DNA of 64,000 nucleotides, from positions 20,786,288-20,850,287 of the forward strand of contig CM069605.1 in NCBI GenBank assembly GCA_035771175.1, given 5' to 3'. A program made the position numbers and the translations under genes. The notes beneath the pieces are model-generated. The model saw nothing but the letters and a program-made list of their open reading frames with translations, searched no databases and was not told the origin of the DNA. Numbering within the stretch: the first letter of the stretch is position 1; the number at the start of each line of letters is the position of its first letter. Source of the stretch: Paratinospora sagittata (Eukaryota > Streptophyta > Magnoliopsida > Ranunculales > Menispermaceae). Shown one piece after another: positions 10,659-21,000 of the stretch.

Positions 10659-12293
10659 ATGTTAGGAATATATTTTGTGTCTTTCACACAAATTTATTTT
10701 CCTTTCAGCAAAAGAAGGGCCTCAAGGGAAGGAACAACTTCTACTAGCAGGGAACCAATTCCCACTAGACTAACGGAATTGTCCAAAAGAGAGGTTGTGA
10801 CCATGAGGAGCATCGTCAATAACGATCTCCGCCTCCGTCCAATCCTTCATGACAAACTCGCAACACTGGATTGGTTAAATATAACCAACGTCGAGGGTCA
10901 AGTCTCTTACAACTTGGTCAGATCCTTCTATGAAGCCATGAATTACGTGGGACTTCACGGAGATGAGATCAGCCCTAATTTAGAGACAATAATCAAGGGA
11001 ACGACAATTCCTATCAATATCGAGATTATTGCTCGCCTTTTGGAGATTCGGATTGAGGAGAGGATTATTGATCCACATGACCCCCAGACAGTTGCAGAGA
11101 TCGCCGAATCTAATGCACAACTGTTCAATTCCCTCGCCAAAGAGCCATACACTCAATCAACATACACCAACCTCCCAAACAATCATCTTAAGCCATCTCT
11201 TGTCGGCCTCGGAAAGATTGTATACGGCAACATCTTGCCAGAAAGGGGCACTATGTTAAGGGCCCAACTCCTTGTGTTGTATTGCATAGAGAAGAAAATA
11301 AAGGTCTCCCTACCACACATCATCATCCAACAAATGTTGAGGGTGATTCAAAACCCTTTAAAGAAGGAATTCCTCAGCTACGGAGTCTTGATTATGAGAC
11401 TACTTCACGAGGCAAACGTTGACACTTTCGATGGAACGTCAAAGCTGATCACTGAACCAGTTACAACATCCTCTATCTTCAAGACATATGGCACAAGTGG
11501 AGGGGTAACTGACGAAGAGGTTTTCGGCACGACAATAAGAACTGCCGAAAGAATGAGAGACAAGCACGGGCGTTGCCTTCGCAAATGTCGACGCAAGATG
11601 CCTGTCAGAGAAGGCCCAAATAATGATTCCAATCCACATCCTACATCAGACCCAGCGGGTAATCCAACCGATCGACCACTTACTGACGAAGAATTATATG
11701 CCACACTCAATCCACCTATACAAAGTCATGATAGACAAGGTACACAAGCAAATCCACCAACTTGGGACGTGCCAACTCAAGGCAACACTTCGTACCAAAG
11801 ATTTCCAACTCCTGCGGTACAGTATCAGCCAGTTCCACAAGTTGCTGTAAACCAACAACAACAGTACTGGGCGTCACCAAATCTTGGAGGGCCAAACATT
11901 CCAATGAGCCCATTGTTTCAAACTTTTTCATCTCAAACAAACCAAATTATCCAAGGGGTTCCGCTTAGGGGATCCCCGCGCACTCAATACATCTACGTTC
12001 CACCTATGAATCACCCATACAACCAATACTTTCCTCCAATGCCTATGGCCTACCCTTCACCTACAAGACAAACGACCCATCAACCACTAATGGGACAACC
12101 GACTAACCTACTTGAACGGTTGGATGAAATGGCATCCAATATTGCTGCACTCAAAGAAAGCCACAATAATATATTAACTCGTTTGCCAAACTCCAACGCA
12201 GAGCGTGCACACTCTCAACCTTCTGTTAGTAGTCATTCTGTACATAACAGTAGATCTCGAAGAAACGGTAGTAGGCAAGAAAGTCAAAATTAA
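10659..12293 (+). CDS. ORF1: accessory protein upstream of gag (plant putative-transposon-protein-like)
   Basis: A 544-residue open frame between the primer site and gag, where chromoviruses normally have no gene. Residues about 80-255 form a helical domain whose spacing of motifs (VRSFYEAM, IARLLEI, HLKPSL, GNILPERG, LYCIEKK, YGVLIMRLLHEANVD) recalls the 'putative plant transposon protein' family (PF20167-like; recognised from memory, not searched). Residues about 320-480 are rich in Pro, Gln and Asn. Residues 482-510 could form a short coiled coil. The tail (515-544) is Ser/Arg-rich, with basic SRSRRNGSR. No transmembrane segment or signal peptide is seen. The first 48 residues are basic or hydrophobic and may be untranslated: TTTCAG at 10703-10708 looks like a splice acceptor, and Met49 (codon at 10803) is a likelier start. 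Element 2 has the same ORF with one visible stop, so the frame belongs to the family. Function unknown. Confidence 0.8.
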   Translation: MLGIYFVSFTQIYFPFSKRRASREGTTSTSREPIPTRLTELSKREVVTMRSIVNNDLRLRPILHDKLATLDWLNITNVEGQVSYNLVRSFYEAMNYVGLHGDEISPNLETIIKGTTIPINIEIIARLLEIRIEERIIDPHDPQTVAEIAESNAQLFNSLAKEPYTQSTYTNLPNNHLKPSLVGLGKIVYGNILPERGTMLRAQLLVLYCIEKKIKVSLPHIIIQQMLRVIQNPLKKEFLSYGVLIMRLLHEANVDTFDGTSKLITEPVTTSSIFKTYGTSGGVTDEEVFGTTIRTAERMRDKHGRCLRKCRRKMPVREGPNNDSNPHPTSDPAGNPTDRPLTDEELYATLNPPIQSHDRQGTQANPPTWDVPTQGNTSYQRFPTPAVQYQPVPQVAVNQQQQYWASPNLGGPNIPMSPLFQTFSSQTNQIIQGVPLRGSPRTQYIYVPPMNHPYNQYFPPMPMAYPSPTRQTTHQPLMGQPTNLLERLDEMASNIAALKESHNNILTRLPNSNAERAHSQPSVSSHSVHNSRSRRNGSRQESQN

Positions 12294-13040
12294 TTTCTGG
12301 CATTGTAAACATTTTCTTTGACATATATGAATGAAATTGTTTTGTTTAAAGACTATCTTTGGTGGGCCGACTTACAACCATTCTTTCTTTTGTATCACTA
12401 ACTTTGGAGTGGTATGGGACACAACAAACTTGGAGGATACTAAATAAAATGTGGAAGTAAGAAAACCCATGACCTTGTGTGAAAAGAAACATTTGGAGAA
12501 AGTTGCTTTACTAATATTATCACTAAGTTTACACGGTATGGGACGAGTAAATTTGGACGATACTATTCGTGAACTTCTATTCAGCCAATGTTTTTAGAGA
12601 CCGTGTTCATACAACTTAACTTGGTTTCCACCCTTATTACTAAATTCATGTGGTATGGGACATATAAATTTGGATAATAATCGAACAGACTAAGCGTAAG
12701 CGTATGAATGCATAAGATTGCGATAGAACGTTAGATTAGGATATTTACCGAGGCAAATCTTAGACTTCCTATGACTCGTATGGTTTTTCAATGAAATATA
12801 TGTATGTTCACAACAACCAGAACCAAATCATTTTAAATACTTGCACAGTTTTCTACTTATTATATAAACATTCTAACCTTGTTTGTTTTTACACCATGGC
12901 CAAACATACGAGATATATAAGATTCTGTGATTGCTCAACAAAAACCTTACACTATACTTAGAAAAATAGGTGATTTTCATATTGCAGTACTCTCGAAATT
13001 GTTGCTGAGCATATTCTAACATTATACTTGGCTCTAAATC
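12294..13040 (+). repeat. ORF1-gag spacer with three-copy GGTATGGGAC motif
   Basis: No long frame. GGTATGGGAC occurs at 12411-12420, 12535-12544 and 12652-12661. Each is preceded by a (T)ATCACTAA or TTACTAAA-like stretch and followed by AA.TTGGA..ATA, with spacings of 124 and 117 bp. The same three copies with identical spacing occur in Element 2 (62101-62110, 62218-62227, 62342-62351, reverse strand). The rest is AT-rich, with pyrimidine tracts toward gag that would suit an intron end. Confidence 0.75.
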
Positions 13041-15371
13041 TTGGTTTTCCTTTTCTCTTTGCCAGTGAGACAATGCAAACCAGGAAGAGAGGAAGGCCAC
13101 GTGTTGTTTCTTCCAGCAGTGGAGGCACCTCCTGAGATTCAGGAACCGCCGCCTCAGACAACAGCACAGGCCACGCCCAACACTGCCACTACATCTGGGC
13201 CGGCAATACCACCACTACCCACACCCTTTGCCATGCCTTCAAGCATTGAAACCTTCTTCGCTGGATTTTTTGAGGCGATGAAGGTCACTGTTCAAACTGC
13301 CGTTCGTGAGACCGCAGCCAGTCAGGTTGCCACGGCTCAAGCACCTGTAAAATTTGGGTCCAAAGCTCAAACCGATCAGATTACTAAATACAAGCGGTTA
13401 CAACCTCTTACTTTCGATGGCACCATTGATCCTGATGAGGTGCAAAAGTGGTTGGATGAGTCCAAGAAGGCTCTTGATGCAATGGGAGTCGATGAGACTC
13501 GTAAAATTCCACTAGCAACCTACCAACTTGTTGGTGCCGCAAACACATGGTGGATCACAGTGAAAGAAGACCCAAGGGTCAATATAGCAGATATGACTTG
13601 GCAACAGTTTGAGTCCATGTTTATTGATGAGTATTTTCCCAGCGCGGTGACAAAGCAGAAGCGCCAGGAATTTGCTAAGTTATATCAGGAAACCATGACC
13701 GTCAGAGAATATGCTGGAAAATTTAAAGAATTATCAGTCTACTCTCTCTCCACCATCTCAACGGAGCGAGATAAGAGTGAGAAATTTTATAATGGTCTTC
13801 GCCATGAAATTCGACAAGCCTTATCGATCTTGGATCTCAAGATTTACAAGGAGGTTGTTGACAAGGCCATGAGCTTTGAACAAGAAAAGCTCTTACAGGA
13901 ACAGCGAATGAATAAGGGCAAACGGCCTGCCACATTTTCCCAACAGGGCTCGCAACAGGGCAACAAGAAGAAGCCCTACTACAATCAAAACCCAGCCCTC
14001 CCAGCCCCTATTTCGACGAATGACGCCACAACACCTGCGGCTGCACCTTCAAACTCTAACCACCAGGGTTTCCGAAACCATGGCCGTGGCGGTCGTTATG
14101 GACGAGGTGGCCGTAGCAACGGCAATGGCAGAGGTGGTGGTCGACACCACAATCAACAAGGCCAGCAGAATCATCAGAATGGCCAGCAACACAATCAGCA
14201 GTACAGGCCGACTTGTTACAACTGCGGCCAGAAGGGCCATGTCAAACATCTTTGTCCGCACCTTCAGCAACCTATTCCTGCTATTCCAGTCCAACAAGCA
14301 CCACCTGCTGCTAATGCCCAACCCAGGCCGAACCAGGGTCAACGGAATCAGGGCAGAGCATATACCATCGCTCACCAGCCCCTCCCAGACAATAATGTCG
14401 TCGAAGGTACCCTTCCTTTGTTCAATACAATGGTGCATGTTTTGTTTGATTCAAGTGCTACGCATTCTTTTATATCATCAGCATTGGTAAGACATTTAGG
14501 CCTGCATCCTGAACCCACAAACATCACACTCCATGTCACATCACCGTTCGGATCGGGTACTGACGTGAATTTGCAGTGTTCTCGATGTGAGCTTCGAATG
14601 TCCGAACAAATAATATATGTCGATCTTTTTGTGATGGATTTTGAAGACTTCGACATCATCCTCGGCATGGACTGGCTCGCACCACTGAATGCAAAGGTCG
14701 ACTGTATGAACAAGCACGTTCAGTTAACTTTGCCTACAGGAGAGTTTGTCAAGATTCAGGGAACAAGGCAATGGATACCCAAATCAACAGTTGCACTTCT
14801 CAAGTCACAACTTCGAGCGTTGTCTATTGGCGACGGCAATGAATCACCAGCTCTGTACCCTCCCGAAGTACGCGATGTTCCAGTCATATCTGAATTCCCA
14901 ACAGTTTTTCTTAATGACCTTCCTGGTCTACCTCCAGTTAGGGAATTCGATTTTGAGATCAACCTCATACCTGGGAGAGGGCCTATCTCAATTCCACCAT
15001 ACAGAATGTCAAATGTTGAACTGGTCGAATTAGACAAACAACTTAAGGAATTAGAGAGTAATGGCTTCATCCGAAAGAGTTCATCACCCTGGGGCGCTCC
15101 AGTTCTGTTTGTTCGCAAAAAGGATGGTTCGTTACGACTTTGCATCGATTATCGCAAGTTGAATAACGTCACCATCAAGAACAGATATCCATTGCCCAGG
15201 ATCGATGACCTATTCGACCAACTTCGAGAAGCCAAATACTTCTCTAAGATTGATTTATGGTCTGGTTATCACCAACTCCGAATCCGAGAGTCCGACATCG
15301 CCAAGACGGCGTTCAGAACTCGGTACGGTCATTACGAATTCTTAGTTATGCCGTTACCTATTGGAGAATGA
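13041..15371 (+). pseudogene. gag-pol: Element 1 gag-protease-RT (truncated) polyprotein
   Basis: An open frame of 776 residues covering gag, protease and only the start of RT. The natural gag start is ATG at 13073 ([12 protein letters not shown], as in Element 2). A 1-bp insertion near 13110 puts that start out of frame, so the first 30 residues of the long frame are spurious. Gag residues about 100-280 carry the retrotransposon capsid-like region. One zinc knuckle, CX2CX4HX4C, lies at C392-C395-H400-C405 after a Gly/Arg/Asn/Gln-rich stretch. The protease active site is D470-S-S-A-T; Element 2 has the normal DSGAT, so the catalytic Gly was lost by a GGT to AGT change. RT begins at about residue 655 and includes motif A (D738 in [11 protein letters not shown]). 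It breaks at residue 769, where a 1,344-bp deletion joins RT to the integrase N-terminal region. TGA at 15369-15371 then ends the frame. Confidence 0.9.
13047..13072 (+). promoter_or_regulatory. Possible 3' splice site just upstream of gag start
   Basis: A pyrimidine tract (TTTTCCTTTTCTCTTTGCCAG) ends with AG at 13064-13065, 7 nt before the natural gag ATG at 13073. Element 2 keeps the tract and AG at the same distance. Splicing from a donor such as 10098 is an inference with no transcript evidence. Confidence 0.4.
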
Positions 15372-16439
15372 AAATGGGAGAACATCGCAATGGATTTTGT
15401 TACAGCCTTACCTCGAAATAATAAAGGGCAAGATGCTATCTGGGTTATCATTGACAGACTTACCAAGTCTGCACACTTCTTGCCAATAAAGTTCACGGAT
15501 AATCCCGCCAAACTAGCAGAACTATATGAAAGAGAGATCGTACGCCTTCATGGCATCCCACTCACGATCGTCTCTGATCGAGATCCTCGATTCACCTCAA
15601 ACTTTTGGAAAAGCTTCCAGAATAGAATGGGTTCTAAGATCATTATGAGCACAGCTTTTCACCCTCAGACTGATGGGCAGTCAGAACGGCTTATCCAAAT
15701 CTTAGAAGACATGCTACGATGCTGCATTTTGGACTTTAATGACGGTTGGGCAAAGTATTTGCATCTAGCTGAGTTTGCATACAACAACAGCTACCAATCT
15801 AGTATCGGCATGGCACCATACGAGGCACTTTATGGTCGGCCTTGCAGATCTCCGGTATGCTGGTTAGATATGGCCGATCGACCGCAGTTAGGCCCTGAAC
15901 TAGTTCACGAGACTTCTGAGAAGATCACACTAGTAAAGGAACGACTTCGTGTTGCACAAAGTCGACAGAAGAGCTATGCTGACAAACGGCGACAGCCTCT
16001 GGAATTTGATAAGGGGGACTTTGTTTTTCTACAAGTCCAGCCCACCCGAGGTGTCAAACGCTTTGGGATCAAAGGCAAGCTCTCCCCGCGGTATATCGGT
16101 CAATTTCCGATCATTGAACGTATTGGCAAACTTGCTTATCGTCTGTCCCTTCCCTCGTCCATGCCTAAGGTTCATGACGTTTTTCATGTTTCTATGCTTC
16201 GCAAGTATCGTCCTGACCCTTCGCATATCATCCCTTTAGTCGAGGTTCGGGTTGAGGAAGGAAATCAGTATCAAGATAAAGCAATACAGATTTTAGATAG
16301 AAAAACTCAAGACCTACGGAGACGTAGCATACTACTTGTGAAAGTGCTCTAGGATCACCACGGCATAGAGGAAGCTACATGGGAACTAGAATCAACAATT
16401 AAACAGAAATACCCTGAATTGTTTTCTAGTACCACCTGA
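15372..16439 (+). pseudogene. pol: Element 1 integrase catalytic core and chromodomain remnant
   Basis: Reads in the same frame as the RT part after TGA (Element 2 has TGG). The open stretch from ATG 15390 to 16352 gives 320 residues. The DDE triad is D22 (WVIID), D63 (SDRD) and E99 (QSER), with 35 residues between the last two, so the core is intact. The zinc-binding HHCC domain is absent, deleted with RNase H. The C-terminal GPY/F-type motif reads YIGQFPIIERIGKLAYRL. A chromodomain-like tail follows (LVKVL.. EEATWELE..), but a TAG at 16350-16352 replaces a Trp codon kept in Element 2. Without it the frame would end at 16437-16439. Chromodomains of this group II type are known from plant chromoviruses and are linked to targeting of heterochromatin, which fits insertion into satellite DNA. 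Confidence 0.9.
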
Positions 16440-16663
16440 TGTTGTGATACATTGTATTATTTTCACTTCTAAATACCAGGATGAAACATTGTTTACACTT
16501 ACCTTCATACATTGTTTCACTTGAATAACTACGCAGATATCTGAAAATCATTTCAATGGATATCGTGATGCACACACGCAGTGGCTCCTTAGCAACCTGC
16601 GGCTACTTCGCAAGCAATACCCCTCATCCACACTTGACTTGATTTCGAGGGCGAAATCCCTTT
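16440..16663 (+). other. Element 1 3' untranslated region
   Basis: Short non-coding segment between the end of pol and the polypurine tract. No frame or repeat of note. Element 2 has the matching stretch at 56983-57206. Confidence 0.7.
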
Positions 16664-16676
16664 AAGGGGGGTAGAG
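16664..16676 (+). other. Element 1 polypurine tract
   Basis: AAGGGGGGTAGAG directly abuts the TG of the 3' LTR. It is the expected plus-strand primer for cDNA synthesis. The T and the trailing AGAG are shared with Element 2. Confidence 0.9.
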
Positions 16677-16734
16677 TGTAATACTCTATATTTCACAAAA
16701 AAAAAAAAAAAAAAAAAAATATTACTATTCAGGC

Positions 16735-16980
16735 GCATGCCAGAACGTTCAGGCGCATGACAGAACGTTCAGACGCAATGCCAGAACGTTCATACGCAAT
16801 GCCAGAACGTTCAGGCGCATGCCAGAACGTTCAGGCGCATGCCAGAACGTTCAGGCGCATGCCAGAACGTTCAGGCGCATGCCAGAACGTTCAGGCGCAA
16901 TGCCAGAACGTACAGGCGCAATGCCAGAACGTTCAGGCGCCTGCCAGAACGTTCAGGCGCCTGCCAGAACGTTCAGGCGC
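16735..16980 (+). repeat. U3 minisatellite of 3' LTR, 12 units
   Basis: Twelve units of the 20-21 bp GAACGTTC-centred repeat seen in the 5' LTR, but with a different order of variants: a run of five near-identical 20-bp units at about 16801-16900, and a CCTGCC variant in the last two. The two LTRs were identical at insertion, so the array has been rearranged since. Confidence 0.9.
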
Positions 16981-16990
16981 CAAAAATCTC

Positions 16991-16998
16991 TATATAAG
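16991..16998 (+). promoter_or_regulatory. TATA box of 3' LTR
   Basis: TATATAAG 10 bp after the minisatellite. Transcription from here would read out into the satellite array to the right. Confidence 0.75.
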
Positions 16999-18077
16999 GA
17001 ACCCTCCTCATTCTCATTTCTCACACCAAAATCACTCTCCTTATGATTTTCCTTCTCTTTCCACTCATTCTAAGTTTTTAGTTTTTGAGACTCCCTGATC
17101 GAGACTCTCGGTACGGTGCGACGAAGTTCTGTCCGGAGGAAAGCACCAGATCGGAAAGAAGAAGTTCTTATCTTAAGGTGGGGAACGAAACATAGGTTTG
17201 CGTGTTTCATAACTTTTATTAAAGTTTACATTCAATTATTATTATGTCTACTATTCATTTACACTGCATTATGTCAATAATGTTTATGACCTGAATGTCC
17301 TAACTTTGCACGTCGTGATACCGACCCTGATAAGGATCACTAGACGTTGCCAAAGTCAGTCTAAATGTCAAGAAAAGACCAGACCAGTAGACTAGACTAG
17401 TTCATGCATTGGCATCATACATATCACCACCTAGGGACGTATATGGTTTATGACTCATAGAATAGTTAGAAGCATTGCTCACTATTCATATTATTTCTCT
17501 GGAGAGGGACGTACATGAGAACTCGGCTACTCCGGGGAGGGACATCAGTACGTGAATCCAAAGCATCGTTCCTGAGGAGGGACTTACAGTGAGAACCTGG
17601 CTACGCCCGGGGAAGGACACCTGTACGTGAACTCAGGCGATGTACGCTCATCAAACCATTAATACGTGACGGTGTCATGCATACATACATATTGATTGAT
17701 TATGATGCTTACATGTGTATTTAAGATATTTGATATTGAAGTATGCTTTATTAATTGTTATACTCATGCACTATTTACCCACTGAGCGCGTTAACCTCAC
17801 TGCAATATTATCAAATCTTTCACAGGAAATTAGGGTGGACTGGGTGCAGGTTATGGGGCCCACATTTTGTACCCTTTGTATGAATCATTGGGGATTTTGG
17901 GAGTATGTTCCCTTGACCATTTTATGTACAAAAGTATTCTGAATTATATGAAATCAGATTTGTACTGTTTACTATATTTCCGCTGCGCACTCTGTTATTA
18001 CCATTATGATTGTTCCAAATGCGCGCCCCGTCCGTGAGTGTACCGCCGGTTTAGGCACGTCCGGGCGGGGTGTGCCA

Positions 18078-18082
18078 AATTG
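18078..18082. repeat. Target site duplication, right copy (AATTG)
   Basis: Matches 8459-8463. The satellite then resumes with TCTATAGCGC exactly where unit 8 was interrupted. Confidence 0.95.
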
Positions 18083-21000
18083 TCTATAGCGCCCTTTGAT
18101 AACTCGCTATAGAGCTGTTGCCGTGATCTTTCCATTTTTAGTAAAATGGGCAATAGCGCGCTATAGGCCTTGATAACACGCTACCGAAAAGTCTAAAAAA
18201 CTCAAGCTCTCGGGTTTGTTATATCGACCTGCTATAGCCTGCTATCATTCAATAGAGAACATGATACACAACCCAAGAGCAAGCTATCCACGTCTTAGAC
18301 TAAAATCCGATATTTCTTACAAGAAAAATGTGTGCACTTTTGCTTGCTCGATTTTTTTATTCCTCACACAATTTTTCCAGGTTATCATAAGTGAAATATT
18401 CTCTACTAACACCCTGATGATTCCCATTGCCTCGCACGCCCAAAACAACTTTAGATAAAACAACGTTTTGAATTCAAATCATTTTGTATTATCTTGCTCT
18501 TTAACCTACAACTGCTAATTTTTTAAAACCCTCTTTCTCTGATTTTCAAAGATAGAACAAACACGATTTTTGCAAGTTAGACTGAGCTTTCCACAGAGTG
18601 TTTAAATAGAAGAAATTCATGATTCTTGCATTTGCCCAAACAACCTTCGAACTGAATCAAAATTGCAAACTGTCTTGAAGATAACCTCATTATTTCGCAA
18701 GTTCTTCATTTTATCCCTTTTGTGTTGAGATTTCCAGAGGCTATCTATTATTTTAAACAGTAAGTATATGAAGTGTTCTCGGTAAGAGAACACATCACCT
18801 GTATTTTTTTTTTCTAAGAGCCATAACTAATCATCAACAACAGATCAAACAATTGCTATCAAAGTCTACAAAGATAAAGCTCGAATAACGAAGACATATC
18901 CCATTTCTAATGCGTTAGTTTTATCTTTGGTGTGTAAGGTAACCTCTCGATCAATCTCAACACTAAAACTCTAAAAATTGCAAAGTCTTCAAAATCACTT
19001 CGATATAGTATTTCATTTTGAAAAAATGTTTTCCGAAAGGTTTTAATCATAATTTCAATGAGTTTTCAAATATTTAAAAGTTTTTAATGCTATATCAATA
19101 TGTTTTGAGTCAATGGAATTGTTCTTGAGTGTTAAAATATTAATTTTTCAAACATAACGCTATCCAGCAATTTGCCAAAATTTTTCAGAAGCCACTAGCG
19201 CAATATCAGTGGTGATAGCACGCTGAAAGGGTTCAATAAAAAACATTTATTTTTTGGAAAAATTGTCTATAGCGCTATCCCCTTTGATTACTCGCTATAG
19301 AGCTGTTGCCGTGATCTTTCCATTTTTAGTAAAATGGGCAATAGCGCGCTATAGGCCTTGATAATACGCTACCAAAAAGTCTAAAAAACCCAAGCTCTCG
19401 AATTTGTTATATCGACCTGCTATAGCCTGCTATCATTCAATAGAGAACATGATACACAACCCAATAGCAAGCTATCCACGTCTTAGACAAAAATCCGATA
19501 TTTTTGACGAGAAAAATGTGTGCACTTTTGCTTGCTCGATTTTTTTATTCCTCACACAATTTTTCCAGGTTATCTTAAGTGAAATATTCTCTACTAACAC
19601 CCTGATGACTCCAATTGCCTCGCACGCCCAAAACAACTTTAGATTAAACAACGTTTTGAATTCAAATCATTTTGAACTATCTTGCTCTTTAACCTACAAC
19701 TGCTAATTTTTTAAAACCCTCTTTCTCTTATTTTCAAAGATAGAAGAAACACGATTTTTGCAAGTTAGACTGAGCTTTCCACATAGTGTTTAAATAGAAG
19801 AAATTCATGATTCTTGCATTTGCCCAAACAACCTTCGAACTGAATCAAAATTGCAAACTGTCTTGAAGATAACCTCATTATTTCGCAAGTTCTTCATTTT
19901 ATCCCTTTTGTGTTGAGATTTCCAGAGGCTATCTATTGTTTTAAACAGTAAGTATATGAAGTGTTCTCGGTAAGAGAACACATCACCTGTATTTTTTTTT
20001 TCTAAGAGCCATAACTAATCGTCAACAACAGATCAAACAATTGCTATCGAAGTCTACAAAGACAAAGCTCGAATAACGAACACATATCTCATTTCTAATG
20101 CGTTAGTTTTATCTTTGGTGTGTAAGGTAACCTCTCGATCAATCTCAACACTAAAACTCTAAAAATCGCAAAGTCTTCAAAATCACTTCGAAATAGTAGT
20201 TCATTTTGAAAAAATGTTTTCCGAAAGGTTTTAATCATAATTTCAATGAGTTTTCAAATATTTAAAAGTTTTTAATGTTATATCAATATGTTTTGAGTCA
20301 ATGGAATTGTTCTTGAGTGTTAAAATATTAATTTTTCAAACATAACGCTATCCAGCAATTTGCCAAAATTTTTCAGAAGCCACTAGCGCAATATCAGTGG
20401 TGATAGCACGCTGAAAGGGTTCAATACAAAAATATTTATTTTTTGGAAAAATTGTCTATAGCGCTATCCCCTTTGATAACTCGCTATAGAGCTGTTGCCG
20501 TGATCTTTCCATTTTTAGTAAAATGGGCAATAGCGCGCTATAGGCCTTGATAATACGTTACCAAAAAGTCTAAAAAACTCAAGCTCTCGGATTTGTTATA
20601 TCGACCTGCTATAGCCTGCTATCATTCAATAGAGAACATGATACACAACCCAATAGCAAGCTATCCACGTCTTAGACAAAAATCCGATATTTTTGACGAG
20701 AAAAATGTGTGCACTTTTGCTTGCTCGATTTTTTTATTCCTCACACAGTTTTTCCAGGTTATCTTAAGTGAAATATTCTCTACTAACACCCTGATGATTC
20801 CAATTGCCTCGCACGCCCAAAACAACTTTAGATTAAACAACGTTTTGAATTCAAATCATTTTGAACTATCTTGCTCTTTAACCTACAACTGCTAATTTTT
20901 TAAAACCCTCTTTCTCTTATTTTCAAAGATAGAAGAAACACGATTTTTGCAAGTTAGACTGAGCTTTCCACATAGTGTTTAAATAGAAGAAATTCATGAT

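Larger units (their letters stand above)
8464..18077 (+). mobile_element. Element 1: complete Ty3/gypsy chromovirus LTR retrotransposon with extra ORF
   Basis: A 9,614-bp element bounded by 1,372-bp and 1,401-bp LTRs (TG...CA) and flanked by AATTG duplications. The internal order is primer site, AT-rich leader, ORF1, spacer, gag-protease-partial RT, integrase core, chromodomain remnant and polypurine tract. PR-RT-RH-INT order with a C-terminal chromodomain-like tail places it in the plant chromoviruses, probably Tekay/Del-like; the sub-lineage is inferred, not tested. It cannot move by itself, because the RT palm with the catalytic YVDD-type motif, RNase H and the integrase zinc domain are deleted. 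Outside the U3 minisatellite the two LTRs differ at about 21 of about 1,095 positions by eye (roughly 1.9%), so the insertion is fairly young. Element 2 at 55612-64000 is a close relative. Confidence 0.95.
16677..18077 (+). repeat. Element 1 3' LTR
   Basis: Begins TGTAATACTC and ends GGTGTGCCA (the 5' copy ends GTGACA). It is longer than the 5' LTR mainly because the A-tract and minisatellite are longer. TATA box at 16991-16998. Confidence 0.95.

Noticed and set aside
11405..11710. Antisense frames inside ORF1, gag and pol of both elements
   Set aside because: They overlap recognised retroelement coding sequence in other frames and have no family features.
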